This document shows positions 45,492-55,084 of a stretch of DNA of 64,000 nucleotides, piece by piece. Every line of letters begins with the position of its first letter. The first letter of the stretch is position 1. The position numbers were made by a program, and so were the translations under genes. The DNA lies in contig JAYRYZ010000001.1 of assembly GCA_041916775.1 (NCBI GenBank), forward strand, positions 537,224-601,223, read 5' to 3'. This DNA comes from UBA2357 sp041916775 (lineage in GTDB: Bacteria; Pseudomonadota; Gammaproteobacteria; Burkholderiales; Rhodocyclaceae). The notes under the pieces were generated by a model, which saw only the letters and a list, made by a program, of their open reading frames with translations, was not told the DNA's origin and did no database searches.

Positions 45492-45986
45492 CTACGCGGC
45501 AGCCTGCAGGATGCGTTCCGGCTGAGGGCGCGGGGACAGGCGTGGGCGGGCGTCCTCGACCTTGCTGATCCGCCCGTGCTCGTCGTGGCTCACGTGCATC
45601 ACCCGCAGGCTGCGCCAGCGTGCGACTTCGCCGGGGCTGGCAGCGACGCGGCGGCCGATCTCCTCGATCGCGATGCCGGGGCGCGGCTTGCGCCGGTCCA
45701 CGCCGCGAAAGCGCAGGTGGTTGTACTTCGCCCAGGCGATCAGCGAAGTCATCAGCGCGAGGATTACCACTGCATAGACGACGGCGAGGTCCAGCGCAGA
45801 CTTGTAGCCTTCGAGCTGGACCATGTGAAGGTGCATCTGTCCGCCGAAGAAGATCCAGCCGGCGAGGGTCACGAGCGGCATCCACAGCGCGATCCAGACG
45901 ACCCAGAAGGTGGTCGTCAGCACACCCGACACGAGTTTCTGTCGCCACGACTGCAGGTCCGGGCGATCGATGATGAGCGGGTTCAT
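45492..45986 (-). CDS. pgaD: PgaD-like inner-membrane protein
   Basis: PgaD assists PgaC in making poly-N-acetylglucosamine and, in enteric bacteria, responds to cyclic di-GMP. This 164-residue protein has two membrane helices (about 20-48 and 57-85) and a cytoplasmic tail with GIAIEEIGRRVAASPGEVARWR. The ATG at 45986 overlaps the stop of pgaC by four bases (ATGA). The pgaD call rests largely on position and topology, because PgaD sequences are poorly conserved. Confidence 0.75.
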   Translation of the reverse strand: MNPLIIDRPDLQSWRQKLVSGVLTTTFWVVWIALWMPLVTLAGWIFFGGQMHLHMVQLEGYKSALDLAVVYAVVILALMTSLIAWAKYNHLRFRGVDRRKPRPGIAIEEIGRRVAASPGEVARWRSLRVMHVSHDEHGRISKVEDARPRLSPRPQPERILQAAA

Positions 45987-47257
45987 ATTCCGGGCCTCAG
46001 GCCCCTGTCCGGGCTTTTCCATGTTGCGCGTCTCCTTCCTCTGAGAATGACGCTCGGCAGCGCAACCACCGAGGTCAGGACGTTGAGCAGCCAGTACGCG
46101 AGCGGGTACCAGATCATCCAGTAGTAGTAGCGGCCATAGCCCCGCTCGTAGCGCGAATCCAGAAACATGCTCACCGCGAACTGCAGCAGACAGGTGGTGC
46201 CGATCACCAGACCGCTCCAGCCTGGCAGCAGAGAACGGATGTGGAGCATGTCGGGCAGCGGGAGCACCAGGCCGATGAAGAACAGCGCAAAGATCGCCGC
46301 CATCGTGTAGGCCCAGGCCACGCTCAGGAAGTACTCGAGATACACCGGCCACAGGCGGCGGTGGCGCCACTGGCTGAACACGCCGCGCTGCGCGGCCAGC
46401 ACCTGGGTGCCGCCCATCGCCCAGCGCAGGCGCTGGCGCCACAGGCCCTTGAGCGTCTCGGGCATGAGAATCCAGCACAGCGCGTTGGGCTCGAAGCGCA
46501 CGTCCCAGTGGCGCACCTCCAGCCGCCAGCTGATGTCGATGTCCTCGGTGAGTGCGTCGGGGTTCCAGTAGCCGACGTCGTGCAGCGCCGCGCGGCGGAA
46601 GCACACCAGCACGCCCGAGACGGTGAACACCTTGCCGTAGGTGCGCTGGGCGCGCTTGATGAGGCCGATGATGGACGAGAACTCGCCCACCTGGATGCGT
46701 CCGAGCAGGGTCGAACGGGTGCGGATGCGCGGGTTGCCTGACACCGCGCCGACGCGCGGGCTCGACAGCAGGTGGCGCATCATCCAGCGCAGGCAGTGCC
46801 GGTCGATGATCGAGTCGCCATCCAGGCACAGGAAGTAGTCGTGGCGCGCGATCATCGCCGCGGTGTTGAGGCCGACCGCCTTGCCTTGGTTCTTAACCAG
46901 CCGGACGACGCGGATGCGTGCGTCCTCGGCGGCGAACTGTTCGAGCAGTTGCGGCGTGGCATCGGTGCTGCCGTCGTCGATCAGGATGATCTCGAACTCC
47001 GGGTAGTCCAGTGCACGCAAGGAAGCGACCGTCTCGGCGATGTTGTCGGCCTCGTTGTGGCAAGGCACGAGGATGCTCACCGGCGGGTACTCGGGCAGCG
47101 CTGGCGGCTGATCGAAGGGTGGGTCCTTGCGTTCGTAGTGGAACCAGTAGAAGAGCCCGCCGGCCATCCAGAGGTAGGCCATCAGCAGCGGGTAGTAGAA
47201 GGCGAAGTCCAGCAGAAAGCGGACTACGGGCAGCAGGGCGATGTTGGGATCAAGCAT
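45983..47257 (-). CDS. pgaC: Poly-beta-1,6-N-acetylglucosamine synthase
   Basis: PgaC is the inner-membrane family 2 glycosyltransferase that polymerises N-acetylglucosamine. The 424-residue protein has N-terminal membrane helices (to about residue 38), then the cytosolic domain with VPCHNEADN, DDGS at 94-97, the DGD motif at 146-148, TED at 237-239 and the processivity motif QRLRW at 275-279. C-terminal helices form the membrane channel. It sits between pgaA and pgaD in the same direction. Confidence 0.92.
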   Translation of the reverse strand: MLDPNIALLPVVRFLLDFAFYYPLLMAYLWMAGGLFYWFHYERKDPPFDQPPALPEYPPVSILVPCHNEADNIAETVASLRALDYPEFEIILIDDGSTDATPQLLEQFAAEDARIRVVRLVKNQGKAVGLNTAAMIARHDYFLCLDGDSIIDRHCLRWMMRHLLSSPRVGAVSGNPRIRTRSTLLGRIQVGEFSSIIGLIKRAQRTYGKVFTVSGVLVCFRRAALHDVGYWNPDALTEDIDISWRLEVRHWDVRFEPNALCWILMPETLKGLWRQRLRWAMGGTQVLAAQRGVFSQWRHRRLWPVYLEYFLSVAWAYTMAAIFALFFIGLVLPLPDMLHIRSLLPGWSGLVIGTTCLLQFAVSMFLDSRYERGYGRYYYWMIWYPLAYWLLNVLTSVVALPSVILRGRRRATWKSPDRGLRPGI

Positions 47258-47290
47258 GTCTGAGTTCCTGGCGATACGATGCGGGCGCGG

Positions 47291-49108
47291 TCAGAACCGC
47301 CACTCCAGCTTGATGAAGGCGTGGCGGTTGCGCTCCTGGCGACCGTCGTAGGGGAAGCGGTTCATGCCGACGCCGTAGCGCAGGTTGAAGCCATCGTCGA
47401 GGCGCCACTCGTGCTCGTATGAGAGGCCGTGAAACGGCAGCCAGCCGTAGTCGGCGTGGGCGCCGCCCGCCGGTGCGGTGGCGATCTGGCGGTAACGCCC
47501 TGCGGTGAGCGATAGACGGTGGTTGAACGAGCGCTCGTAGTGGCGCCAGGCGCGCGAGTCGGCGGTGAGCGTGACCGAGGCGGCGTAGTCGCGCCTGGGG
47601 TTGAAGTAGGCGACATCGATGTCGTCGTTTCGGCTGGTGTAAAGGTTGGTGTGCAGGTCCAGGGTGTGGCGCGGCAGGCTCAGCAGGCGCTCGGACCAAC
47701 TCGCCGACAGCGCGGTGCGTTGGTTGCCGTCGCTGAAGTCCATCACGCTCAGGTCGGCCGCCACGCGCCGCGACTCGTGCCAACGCCACGCCACGCCCAC
47801 GCTCGCGCGGTCGGCCGAGAGGTGCGGAGCGAGCGGGTTCCATGGCAGGCGGCCTTTCAGCGGCACCTCGTCGCTGCGCAGCTCCAGCCCGGCGCGCAGG
47901 CTCAAGTGGTCGTCCGGGTGCCAGGCGAGCGCAAGCGCCGCAGTGGGCTTGCGCGCATTGGTGGTTTCCTGGCCTAGCTCGAGCGCAGCGCTCCAGTCGG
48001 GCTGGCGGTATTCGGCCCAGGCGGCGACGCGCGCATGGCGGGGCTTGCCCTCGGGGATGTTGGCGCCGCTGCGATGGTGGCTCGCGCCCACGGCGAGGCC
48101 GGGTACCTCGGTGGGGATGCCGAGTCGCGTGGTCCACTTCGATTCGCGGTTGCCGGCGACGATGCCCATGCCCTGGCCGAAGCGTACTTCGCTGGTGAGG
48201 CTGGGGCGCTGGCGTGCCTGCCAGTCGGCATGCAGGCGCTGCACGCGCGGATGCTCGGGGGCGGTTTCCATCAGCCGGGCGACAAGGGCGCCGGCGGCTG
48301 CATCGTCGTTGCTGTTGATGAGCCGTCCGGCGCGCTCCGCGAGCGTTGCAGGATCCTCCCCAGCGAGCGCGGCGGCGCGGTCGAGCAGCGCCAGCGCGGC
48401 GCGCGGGTTACCGCGGCTGGTGGCCAGGGCGGCGCGGGCGCGCAGCACGGCGACGTCGTCCGGGTGCTGCGCGGTGATCTCGTCGGCGAGCGCCTGCGCT
48501 TCGGGCAGCCGGTCGGCGAAGCGCAGCGCGTGCATGCGCGTCAGTTGCAGGCCGGTGTCGGAGGGGTCGAGCGCGACCAGCGCCGCCACCGTGTCGGCCA
48601 GTGCGGTGAAGTCCTCCTGCTCGAGGTGGGCATACATCAGCCCGGTGAGTACGGTGCGCAGGTCGCCACCGCGCTCGCCCGCGGCAAGGTACTCGCGCTC
48701 CGCATCCGCCGGCAGACGCAGCGCAAGGTAGGCGTCGGCCGCGGCGATGCGCACGAAGGGCGGAGGATCGTCGTGCGCAAGCAGGGTGCGGAACAGCGCA
48801 ACCGCCTCGGCGTAGCTGCCGCGCGCGCGAAGTGCCTGGATGCGGTCGCGCTGCGCGAAGCGGAGGATCTCGCCAGCCTGCGGAATCTGTTCCAACTCCG
48901 CGATCAACGCCGTGCTCGCGGCCAGCGCTTTGTCGATTCCGGCGTAGCGTGCGTCGTCCCAGCGTGCATCGAGTTCGTGCAGGCTGTCGCGGATCATCCA
49001 AGCCACATGTTCCTGGCGCGACCAAAGAGTGGCGCTCTCGGGAATGCTGTTGGATGCGTTTGCCTGAATCGACAAAGACACAGTAATTAACAAAGTCGCC
49101 ATTTTCAT
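47291..49108 (-). CDS. pgaA: PgaA-like outer-membrane polysaccharide export porin
   Basis: PgaA exports poly-N-acetylglucosamine across the outer membrane. From the ATG at 49108 the protein has 605 residues: a signal peptide (MKMATLLITVSLSIQANA), about 260 residues of tetratricopeptide helices, and a C-terminal beta-barrel region ending in HAFIKLEWRF, a terminal-Phe outer-membrane pattern. It is shorter than the roughly 800-residue enteric protein, mainly in the TPR part. TTG at 49126 is an alternative start. It heads a pgaA-pgaC-pgaD set; the gene for the deacetylase PgaB is absent here. Confidence 0.85.
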   Translation of the reverse strand: MKMATLLITVSLSIQANASNSIPESATLWSRQEHVAWMIRDSLHELDARWDDARYAGIDKALAASTALIAELEQIPQAGEILRFAQRDRIQALRARGSYAEAVALFRTLLAHDDPPPFVRIAAADAYLALRLPADAEREYLAAGERGGDLRTVLTGLMYAHLEQEDFTALADTVAALVALDPSDTGLQLTRMHALRFADRLPEAQALADEITAQHPDDVAVLRARAALATSRGNPRAALALLDRAAALAGEDPATLAERAGRLINSNDDAAAGALVARLMETAPEHPRVQRLHADWQARQRPSLTSEVRFGQGMGIVAGNRESKWTTRLGIPTEVPGLAVGASHHRSGANIPEGKPRHARVAAWAEYRQPDWSAALELGQETTNARKPTAALALAWHPDDHLSLRAGLELRSDEVPLKGRLPWNPLAPHLSADRASVGVAWRWHESRRVAADLSVMDFSDGNQRTALSASWSERLLSLPRHTLDLHTNLYTSRNDDIDVAYFNPRRDYAASVTLTADSRAWRHYERSFNHRLSLTAGRYRQIATAPAGGAHADYGWLPFHGLSYEHEWRLDDGFNLRYGVGMNRFPYDGRQERNRHAFIKLEWRF

Positions 49109-49329
49109 TGTCTTGTCTTGTTTCAATTTTCGTAAATTAACAACTTTCCTAAGATACTGATATGGTTGAATTTAACAGTGTTTAATGAATTGAGTTCGGA
49201 TGCGAAAAGCTGAATTCGCGGTTGATTTACATTTATCCATTGTTCGTCTTCGGCGCGCGTGAAAAATTTGGCGGAAGAATGAATGGAGATTCCGGATCAT
49301 TCGCCCTACTCAATAGCGAGGAAATGATC
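49109..49329. other. AT-rich divergent promoter region
   Basis: This gap between pgaA (minus) and the PEP-CTERM gene (plus) is much richer in A and T than its surroundings: at 49121-49180 only 16 of 60 bases are G or C. The 9-mer AATTAACAA occurs twice, at 49085-49093 and 49135-49143, exactly 50 bases apart. A convincing promoter pair could not be chosen among many AT-rich hexamers. Confidence 0.6.
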
Positions 49330-50166
49330 ATGAATATCTCAAGACTACTGACTGCGTTGCTGATGACGACCGGCGTGGCGGGGCCGGTGCAGGCTGCGAT
49401 CGTGTTGAACCCGTTGGCGGGCATGAGCGGGTTGGTGTCCGGCTCGATCGATGTGAACTGGCTGTGGGTGGACGACGAGGCCCGCTTCAGCACACACATG
49501 TGGCACGAGCCCGGTGAGTCGGCGCCGCGCGAGATCGGCAGCTTTGGCTGGGGGACGGGTATCTGGGCGACGACCGACCTTTCGCTGCTGAAGGATTCCG
49601 GGCACCCGGCGATTCTCGGCAGCGTATCCGGCCAGACGGGGGTGAACTTCGCCAACCAGATCTACAACGACCACGTCGCGAATGGCGACTACGGGTCCTG
49701 GGGGTGGGATGCGCAGCGCCCGCTGGCGGGTGCCGTTACAGCGAGCGGCCAGCAGACCAACTATGCCGCCTTCATGAACGGCTATCTGTATGTGGCGGAG
49801 GCCGGACTCTACGACTTCGGCGCCTTTGTCGACGATGGCTTCACGTTCATGCTCTACGGGATGGGTGGAGAGAGTGCAGGCTTCTCACGCAACACGATGG
49901 CGGGTACGAGCAATGGCCGCGAATTCGTGCAGATGAGCGACCTCCTCGGTGACGGCCTGCTGCTGGGGCAGGGCTTCTACGCACTCAGCATCGACTACTT
50001 CAACCGCCTGGAGGCTGGGGTGATGGACATGCGCTGGCTGACGCCGGGCGCCGGAGAGTGGGTCGGCATCTCCAACGACAACCTGTTCCATGCCGTACCG
50101 GAGCCGGGGGTGCTGACATTGCTCGGCATTGCGGGGTTGGCGCTGCTGCGCCGCCGCGCAGGGTGA
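49330..50166 (+). CDS. PEP-CTERM sorting-signal surface protein
   Basis: This 278-residue exported protein begins with a signal peptide (MNISRLLTALLMTTGVAGPVQA). It ends with a PEP-CTERM tail: VPEPGVLTLLGIAGLALLRRRAG, with the PEP motif, a hydrophobic helix and a basic cluster recognised and cleaved by exosortase. The body is rich in aromatic and Gly residues, has no cysteine, and resembles no enzyme I recognise. GAGGAA precedes the ATG at 49330; in-frame starts upstream lack an RBS. It is divergent from pgaA. No exosortase gene is in the window. Confidence 0.88.
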   Translation: MNISRLLTALLMTTGVAGPVQAAIVLNPLAGMSGLVSGSIDVNWLWVDDEARFSTHMWHEPGESAPREIGSFGWGTGIWATTDLSLLKDSGHPAILGSVSGQTGVNFANQIYNDHVANGDYGSWGWDAQRPLAGAVTASGQQTNYAAFMNGYLYVAEAGLYDFGAFVDDGFTFMLYGMGGESAGFSRNTMAGTSNGREFVQMSDLLGDGLLLGQGFYALSIDYFNRLEAGVMDMRWLTPGAGEWVGISNDNLFHAVPEPGVLTLLGIAGLALLRRRAG

Positions 50167-50233
50167 GCGGCGCGGTGAGCGTGTGTGCCCCGGAGACGGC
50201 TCCGTGGTCTGGGCGCGGCGCCCCAGGTGCCGA

Positions 50234-51940
50234 TCAGGTGTAGCTGACTTCGGCGTCGCGTCCCTTGATCTGCTGGGCTCGGGCGAGTGCATCGCCGAGC
50301 TTTCTGGTCACGTTCTCAGTGCCCAGCCGCTCCTCGAAGCCGGAGCGTTGGATCAGCGAGGCGGGCTGCGCGTTGAGATCGCACAGGATCAGCGTTGCGC
50401 CGCGCTTGGTGAGGTTGCGGTGCAGGGTCTGGAGGATGTCGAGGCCGGTGGTGTCGATGTTCACCACCTTCTCCAGGTCGAGGATGACCACGTCGGGGTG
50501 GCCCTCCTGTTCCAGCAGGAGCGCCTCGAGTTTGTTGGCTGCGCCGAAGAACAGGCTGCCGAACAGGCGGAAGGCGATGATGCGTTGGGTGCCGTCCGAG
50601 CGCGTCAGCGTGTCGAGCTCATAGAGGTGCTCGAAGCCGCGGTAGCGCTCGAGCGGCAGGCGCTCGATGCGGGTGAGGTCCGACATGCGGTAGATGAAGA
50701 ACAGGCTCGCCAGCGCCATGCCGATCTCCACCGCCAGAGTGAGGTCGAAGAGCACCGTGATCAGGAAGGTGCCGAGCAGGATGGTGCGGTAGTTGTTCGA
50801 GTAGCGGCGCAGTTCGCTCGGGCTCATCGCATGCCATTCGCCCATGTTGATCGACACCATCACGACGATCGCGGACAGCGTCGCGAGCGGAATGTGGGCG
50901 GCGAGCGGAGCGGCGATCAGCACCACTGCCAGCAGCGTGAGCGCATGGAGGATACCGGCAACCGGCGTGCGCCCGCCGGTGCGGATGTTGGTTGCTGTGC
51001 GGGCGATTGCGCCCGTGGCGGCGAAGCCGCCGAACAGCGGCGCGGCGACGTTGGCGATGCCCTGTGCCATGAGCTCCTGATTGGGGTCGTGGCGGTCGTC
51101 GATCTGCGCGTCGGCGACACGCGCCGAGAGCAGCGACTCGATCGCGCCCAGCAGCGCGATGGTGATCGCCGGCGAGATCAGCTTGCCGAGGGTGGATAGC
51201 GAGATCTCCGGCAGGCCGATCGGCGGCAGGCCTTGCGGGATCCCGCCGAAGCGGCTGCCGATGGTGTCCACCGGCAGCTGCAGCACCGCATTGAGTGCGG
51301 TGGCGATGAGCAGCACCGCGAGCGGGCCGGGCAGGCGCTTCATCCACGCCATGCGGCTGGCACTGCGGTTCCACGCGATCAGCACCACCAGCGATGCGAC
51401 CGCCACTGCCACCGTGGGCAGGTCGATCGTGTGGATGGCACCGAACAGCGCCTCCATCTTGCCGAAGAACTCGCCCGGCATGTTTTCGATCTTCATGCCC
51501 AGGAAGTCCTTGATCTGGGAAATGAAGATCACCACCGCGATGCCGTTGGTGAAGCCGATCACCACCGACAGCGGGATGAAGCGGATCATGTTGCCGAGCT
51601 TGAGCGCGCCCATCGCGAACAGCAGCACGCCCGACATGATCGTGGCGATCAGAAGGTTCTGCACGCCATGATCGACGACGATCGCGTAGATGATGGGGAT
51701 GAACGCGCCGGTCGGTCCGCCGATCTGCACGCGCGAGCCGCCCAGGAGCGAGATCAGCAGACCGGCGACGATGGCCGTCCAGATCCCTGCGGCGGGGGAG
51801 AGCCCACTCGCGATCGCGAACGCCATTGCGAGCGGCAGGGCGAGCACGCCGACGGTGATGCCGGCGGAGAGGTCCTGCATGAAGAGCCCCCGGCCGTAGC
51901 CGGGGAGGGTGTCAAGGAGCTTGGGGCGGAACGGGGTCAT
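50234..51940 (-). CDS. SulP-family anion transporter with STAS domain
   Basis: This 568-residue inner-membrane protein is a SLC26/SulP transporter for sulfate, bicarbonate or another anion. The N-terminal transmembrane region starts PKLLDTLPGYGRGLFMQDLSAGITVGVLALP and runs to about residue 410, with many hydrophobic helices. The C-terminal cytoplasmic STAS domain contains VVILDLEKVVNIDTTGLDILQTL, near the conserved phosphorylatable region. CAGGAGGCAAG precedes the ATG at 51940; the longer frame is rejected. Substrate cannot be read from sequence. Confidence 0.92.
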   Translation of the reverse strand: MTPFRPKLLDTLPGYGRGLFMQDLSAGITVGVLALPLAMAFAIASGLSPAAGIWTAIVAGLLISLLGGSRVQIGGPTGAFIPIIYAIVVDHGVQNLLIATIMSGVLLFAMGALKLGNMIRFIPLSVVIGFTNGIAVVIFISQIKDFLGMKIENMPGEFFGKMEALFGAIHTIDLPTVAVAVASLVVLIAWNRSASRMAWMKRLPGPLAVLLIATALNAVLQLPVDTIGSRFGGIPQGLPPIGLPEISLSTLGKLISPAITIALLGAIESLLSARVADAQIDDRHDPNQELMAQGIANVAAPLFGGFAATGAIARTATNIRTGGRTPVAGILHALTLLAVVLIAAPLAAHIPLATLSAIVVMVSINMGEWHAMSPSELRRYSNNYRTILLGTFLITVLFDLTLAVEIGMALASLFFIYRMSDLTRIERLPLERYRGFEHLYELDTLTRSDGTQRIIAFRLFGSLFFGAANKLEALLLEQEGHPDVVILDLEKVVNIDTTGLDILQTLHRNLTKRGATLILCDLNAQPASLIQRSGFEERLGTENVTRKLGDALARAQQIKGRDAEVSYT

Positions 51941-52068
51941 CTTGCCTCCTGAAGCGGGTCTGAACGGTGCTGGCACAACGGAGCACACGGGGCCATCGCC
52001 CGGGTGTGATCCGTGTGAGCACCATCCAGCGCTTCGAAGGCGTCAGCGGCATGCCGGTGCGTGCCCGC

Positions 52069-54216
52069 TCACTTGACGCGCATGCCGGGCGTGGCGCCCG
52101 CATCCGGCGACAGGATGAAGAGGCCCGGCACCGCGCCGCTGCCATCCGAGGCGGCGAGCACCATGCCCTCGCTCATGCCGAACTTCATCTTGCGCGGCGC
52201 GAGGTTCGCGACCATCACCGTCATGCGCCCGACCAGCGTCGCCGGGTCGTAGGCCGACTTGATGCCGGCGAACACCTGACGCGGCGTGTCCTCGCCGATG
52301 TCGAGCGCGAGGCGGATGAGCTTGTCCGCGCCCTCCACATGCTCGGCGGAGACGATGCGCGCGATGCGCAGGTCGATCTTCATGAAGTCGTCGATGCCGA
52401 TGAAGGGCTCGAACTCGCTCGCCTGTTCGGCCTCGATGTTCGCGCTGTGCGCCTGGTGCTGGGCATGGCGCTGCTCGGAGGAAGCCGCCTTCACCGCGGC
52501 CTTTGCCTCGGCGGGCGCAAGCGAGTCGCGGTTGGCCGCGATGAGTGCGTCGATCTGCTTGCGCTCGACACGGGTCATCAGGTGCTTGTAGCCCTGCACC
52601 ATATGTCCGGCCGGCAGCGGCGCCCAAACAGTCGGCCAGTTGAAGGCCGACAGGTTCAGGAAGGCCTCGACCTCGGCCGCCAGCGCAGGCAGCACCGGCT
52701 TGAGGTTCAGGGCGAGGTCGCGGAACATCGTGAGCGCGGTGGAGCAGGCGGTGTGCAGGTGCGCGGCTTCGCCCTCCTGCTTGGCGAGCTCCCAGGGCTT
52801 GTGGTCGTTCACGTACTGGTTGGCGACGTCGGCGAGCCGCATGATCTCGCGCAGCGCGCGGCCGAAGTCGCGCGCCTCGTAGGCGCTGGCGATGGTGCCC
52901 GCTTCCAGCGCCTGGCGGAATTCGTGGCAGGCCGCCACGTCGGTCTCGCCGAGGCGGCCGTCGAAGCGCTTGGAGATGAAGCCGGCGCAGCGGCTGGCGA
53001 TGTTCACGAACTTGCCGACGAGGTCGGAATTGACCTTCGCGATCATGTCGTCGAGGCTGAGATCGACGTCCTCCATCGTGCCGTTCGACTTGGTCGCGAA
53101 GTAGTAGCGCAGCCACTCGGGGTTGAGTCCCTGCGCGATGTACGAGCTGGCGGTGATGAAAGTGCCGCGGCTCTTGCTCATCTTCGCGCCATCCACCGTC
53201 AGGAAGCCGTTCACGCACAGTTGCGACGGGGTGCGGTAGCCGGCGAAGTGCAGCATCGCGGGCCAGAACAGGGCGTGGAAGTAGAGGATGTCCTTGCCGA
53301 TGAAGTGCACCATCTCGGTGCCGGCCGCCTCGGCCGCAGCCGCGTCGGTGAAGCTCGCCACGTCGATGCCGCCGAGGCGCTCGGCCAGGTTGCGGAAGCT
53401 CGCGAGGTAGCCGATCGGCGCGTCCAGCCACACGTAGAAGTACTTGCCCGGCGCGCCGGGGATCTCGAAGCCGAAGTAGGGCGCGTCGCGCGAGATGTCC
53501 CAGTCGGAGAGCTTGTTCTCGCCCTCGTCGCCCAGCCACTCGCGCATCTTGTTCGCCGCTTCCTGCTGCAGGCGGCGCTCACCGCTCGCGTTGCTGCCGC
53601 GCGTCCATTCGCGCAGGAATTCGACCGCGCGCGCATCCGAGAGGCGGAAGAAGTAGTGCTCGGAGGTCTTCAGCACCGGCTTCGCGCCGGAGATCGCGGA
53701 ATACGGGTTCTTCAGTTCGGTGGGCGCATAGGCGGCGCCACACACCTCGCAGTTGTCGCCGTACTGGTCGGCCGCGCCGCACTTGGGACACTCACCTTTG
53801 ATGAAACGGTCCGGCAGGAACATGGACTTCACCGGGTCGTAGTACTGCTCGATCGCGCGCGTGTCGATGAAGCCCGCCGTCTGCAACTTGGCGTAGATGT
53901 CCTCGGCGTAGGCCTTGTTTTCCGGCGTGTGGGTGGAGTGGTAATTGTCGAACGCGACGCCGAAGGCGGTGAAGTCGCGCAGGTGCTCGCCATGCACCCT
54001 GTCGATGAGCGCCTCGGGCGTGATGCCCTCCTTCTCGGCGCGCAACATCACCGGCGTGCCATGCGTGTCGTCGGCGCACACGTAATGCACCTCGGCGCCG
54101 CGCATGCGCTGGTAGCGCACCCAGATGTCGGCCTGGATGTAGCCGACCAGATGGCCGAGGTGAATGTCGCCATTGGCGTAGGGCAGGGCGCTGCTGACTA
54201 GGATCTTGCGGGGCAT
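52069..54216 (-). CDS. metG: Methionyl-tRNA synthetase
   Basis: MetG charges initiator and elongator tRNA-Met. The 715-residue protein has the class I catalytic core with the HIGH-type motif in LPYANGDIHLGHLVG, a zinc knuckle with CPKCGAADQYGDNCEVCG, the KMSKS motif in AKMSKSRGT, the anticodon-binding helical domain, and a C-terminal tRNA-binding OB domain that has KIDLRIARIV. The length is typical of the long proteobacterial form. It is divergent from apbC, with a small lipoprotein gene on the same strand upstream. Confidence 0.97.
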   Translation of the reverse strand: MPRKILVSSALPYANGDIHLGHLVGYIQADIWVRYQRMRGAEVHYVCADDTHGTPVMLRAEKEGITPEALIDRVHGEHLRDFTAFGVAFDNYHSTHTPENKAYAEDIYAKLQTAGFIDTRAIEQYYDPVKSMFLPDRFIKGECPKCGAADQYGDNCEVCGAAYAPTELKNPYSAISGAKPVLKTSEHYFFRLSDARAVEFLREWTRGSNASGERRLQQEAANKMREWLGDEGENKLSDWDISRDAPYFGFEIPGAPGKYFYVWLDAPIGYLASFRNLAERLGGIDVASFTDAAAAEAAGTEMVHFIGKDILYFHALFWPAMLHFAGYRTPSQLCVNGFLTVDGAKMSKSRGTFITASSYIAQGLNPEWLRYYFATKSNGTMEDVDLSLDDMIAKVNSDLVGKFVNIASRCAGFISKRFDGRLGETDVAACHEFRQALEAGTIASAYEARDFGRALREIMRLADVANQYVNDHKPWELAKQEGEAAHLHTACSTALTMFRDLALNLKPVLPALAAEVEAFLNLSAFNWPTVWAPLPAGHMVQGYKHLMTRVERKQIDALIAANRDSLAPAEAKAAVKAASSEQRHAQHQAHSANIEAEQASEFEPFIGIDDFMKIDLRIARIVSAEHVEGADKLIRLALDIGEDTPRQVFAGIKSAYDPATLVGRMTVMVANLAPRKMKFGMSEGMVLAASDGSGAVPGLFILSPDAGATPGMRVK

Positions 54217-54308
54217 GGTTGCGGCTCGTTGCCAAAAGTCGTGAGTCTACCAAAGCAAGGGCATGCGCTCGTGCAAACTTCCTTGCGATCCGCCCCGCAG
54301 CGGAGCGA

Positions 54309-54884
54309 TCACTTCAGCGGCCGGACGTGGATCTCGACCCGGCGGTTGAGTGAGCGGCCCGCCTCGTCGTTGTTGCTGGCAATGGGTTCCGCCTCGCCGT
54401 GCCCGTCCGCGCTCATGCGCGTGAGCGCGATGCCCCGCTGGCGCAGGTATTCCATGACCGCCTCGGCACGTCGGATGGACAGCTGCAGGTTGGCCGTCTC
54501 GCTGCCGATGCTGTCGGTGTGGCCGATGATGGTGAGCCCGGTCACGGGCGGGTCTTCGAGCGCGACGGTGACGCGGTCGAGCATGGTCTTCAGCGGTGCC
54601 GCGGGTTCCGCACTGCCCTTGGCGAACCCGTTGGCGGCCGGAAGCCGCAACAGCAGGCTGTCGTCCGGCTGGGGCAGGGCATCGATCTCGTCGGGGTCGG
54701 CGAAGGCGGCGACCAGACGGTTCTTCTCCGCGGCCCAGTCGACCTCCATCGTTTGCGTGCCGCTTTGGGCGGGGTCGATCTCGATTGCGCCGTCGAGCTT
54801 GCCGTTCTGTCCGGAAAACCCGGCGCAGGCGTTCAGCAGAATGGCGCTGGCGGCCAGCAGGCATGCAGTGGGCCTGGTGAGCAT
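54309..54884 (-). CDS. OmpA-family outer-membrane lipoprotein
   Basis: This 191-residue protein starts with a lipoprotein signal (LASAILLNAC-type lipobox, Cys20) and ends in an OmpA-like peptidoglycan-binding domain with LTIIGHTDSIGSETANLQLSIRRAEAV and NRRVEIHVRP. The linker carries Asp/Glu and Pro residues. It probably tethers the outer membrane to the cell wall, in the manner of Pal, but no tol-pal genes are near. It is divergent from apbC and upstream of metG on the same strand. Confidence 0.88.
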   Translation of the reverse strand: MLTRPTACLLAASAILLNACAGFSGQNGKLDGAIEIDPAQSGTQTMEVDWAAEKNRLVAAFADPDEIDALPQPDDSLLLRLPAANGFAKGSAEPAAPLKTMLDRVTVALEDPPVTGLTIIGHTDSIGSETANLQLSIRRAEAVMEYLRQRGIALTRMSADGHGEAEPIASNNDEAGRSLNRRVEIHVRPLK

Positions 54885-55084
54885 GAGTCGGAGCTCCTTC
54901 GTGTGTTCTTCTGGCGGATGTTGGCAGCGGTGCCGGGGGCATCCGCGCGAGCCCGGATTCTAGCGCGAGGCGCCGCGCAATGCCCCTGATCAAGCAATGG
55001 ATGAGTCGAGACGCGAGCTTGGGTATGATGGCGCCCATCAGTCCCGTTGATGGGTCTGGCATTTGCCGAAGAGGAACAACGAAC

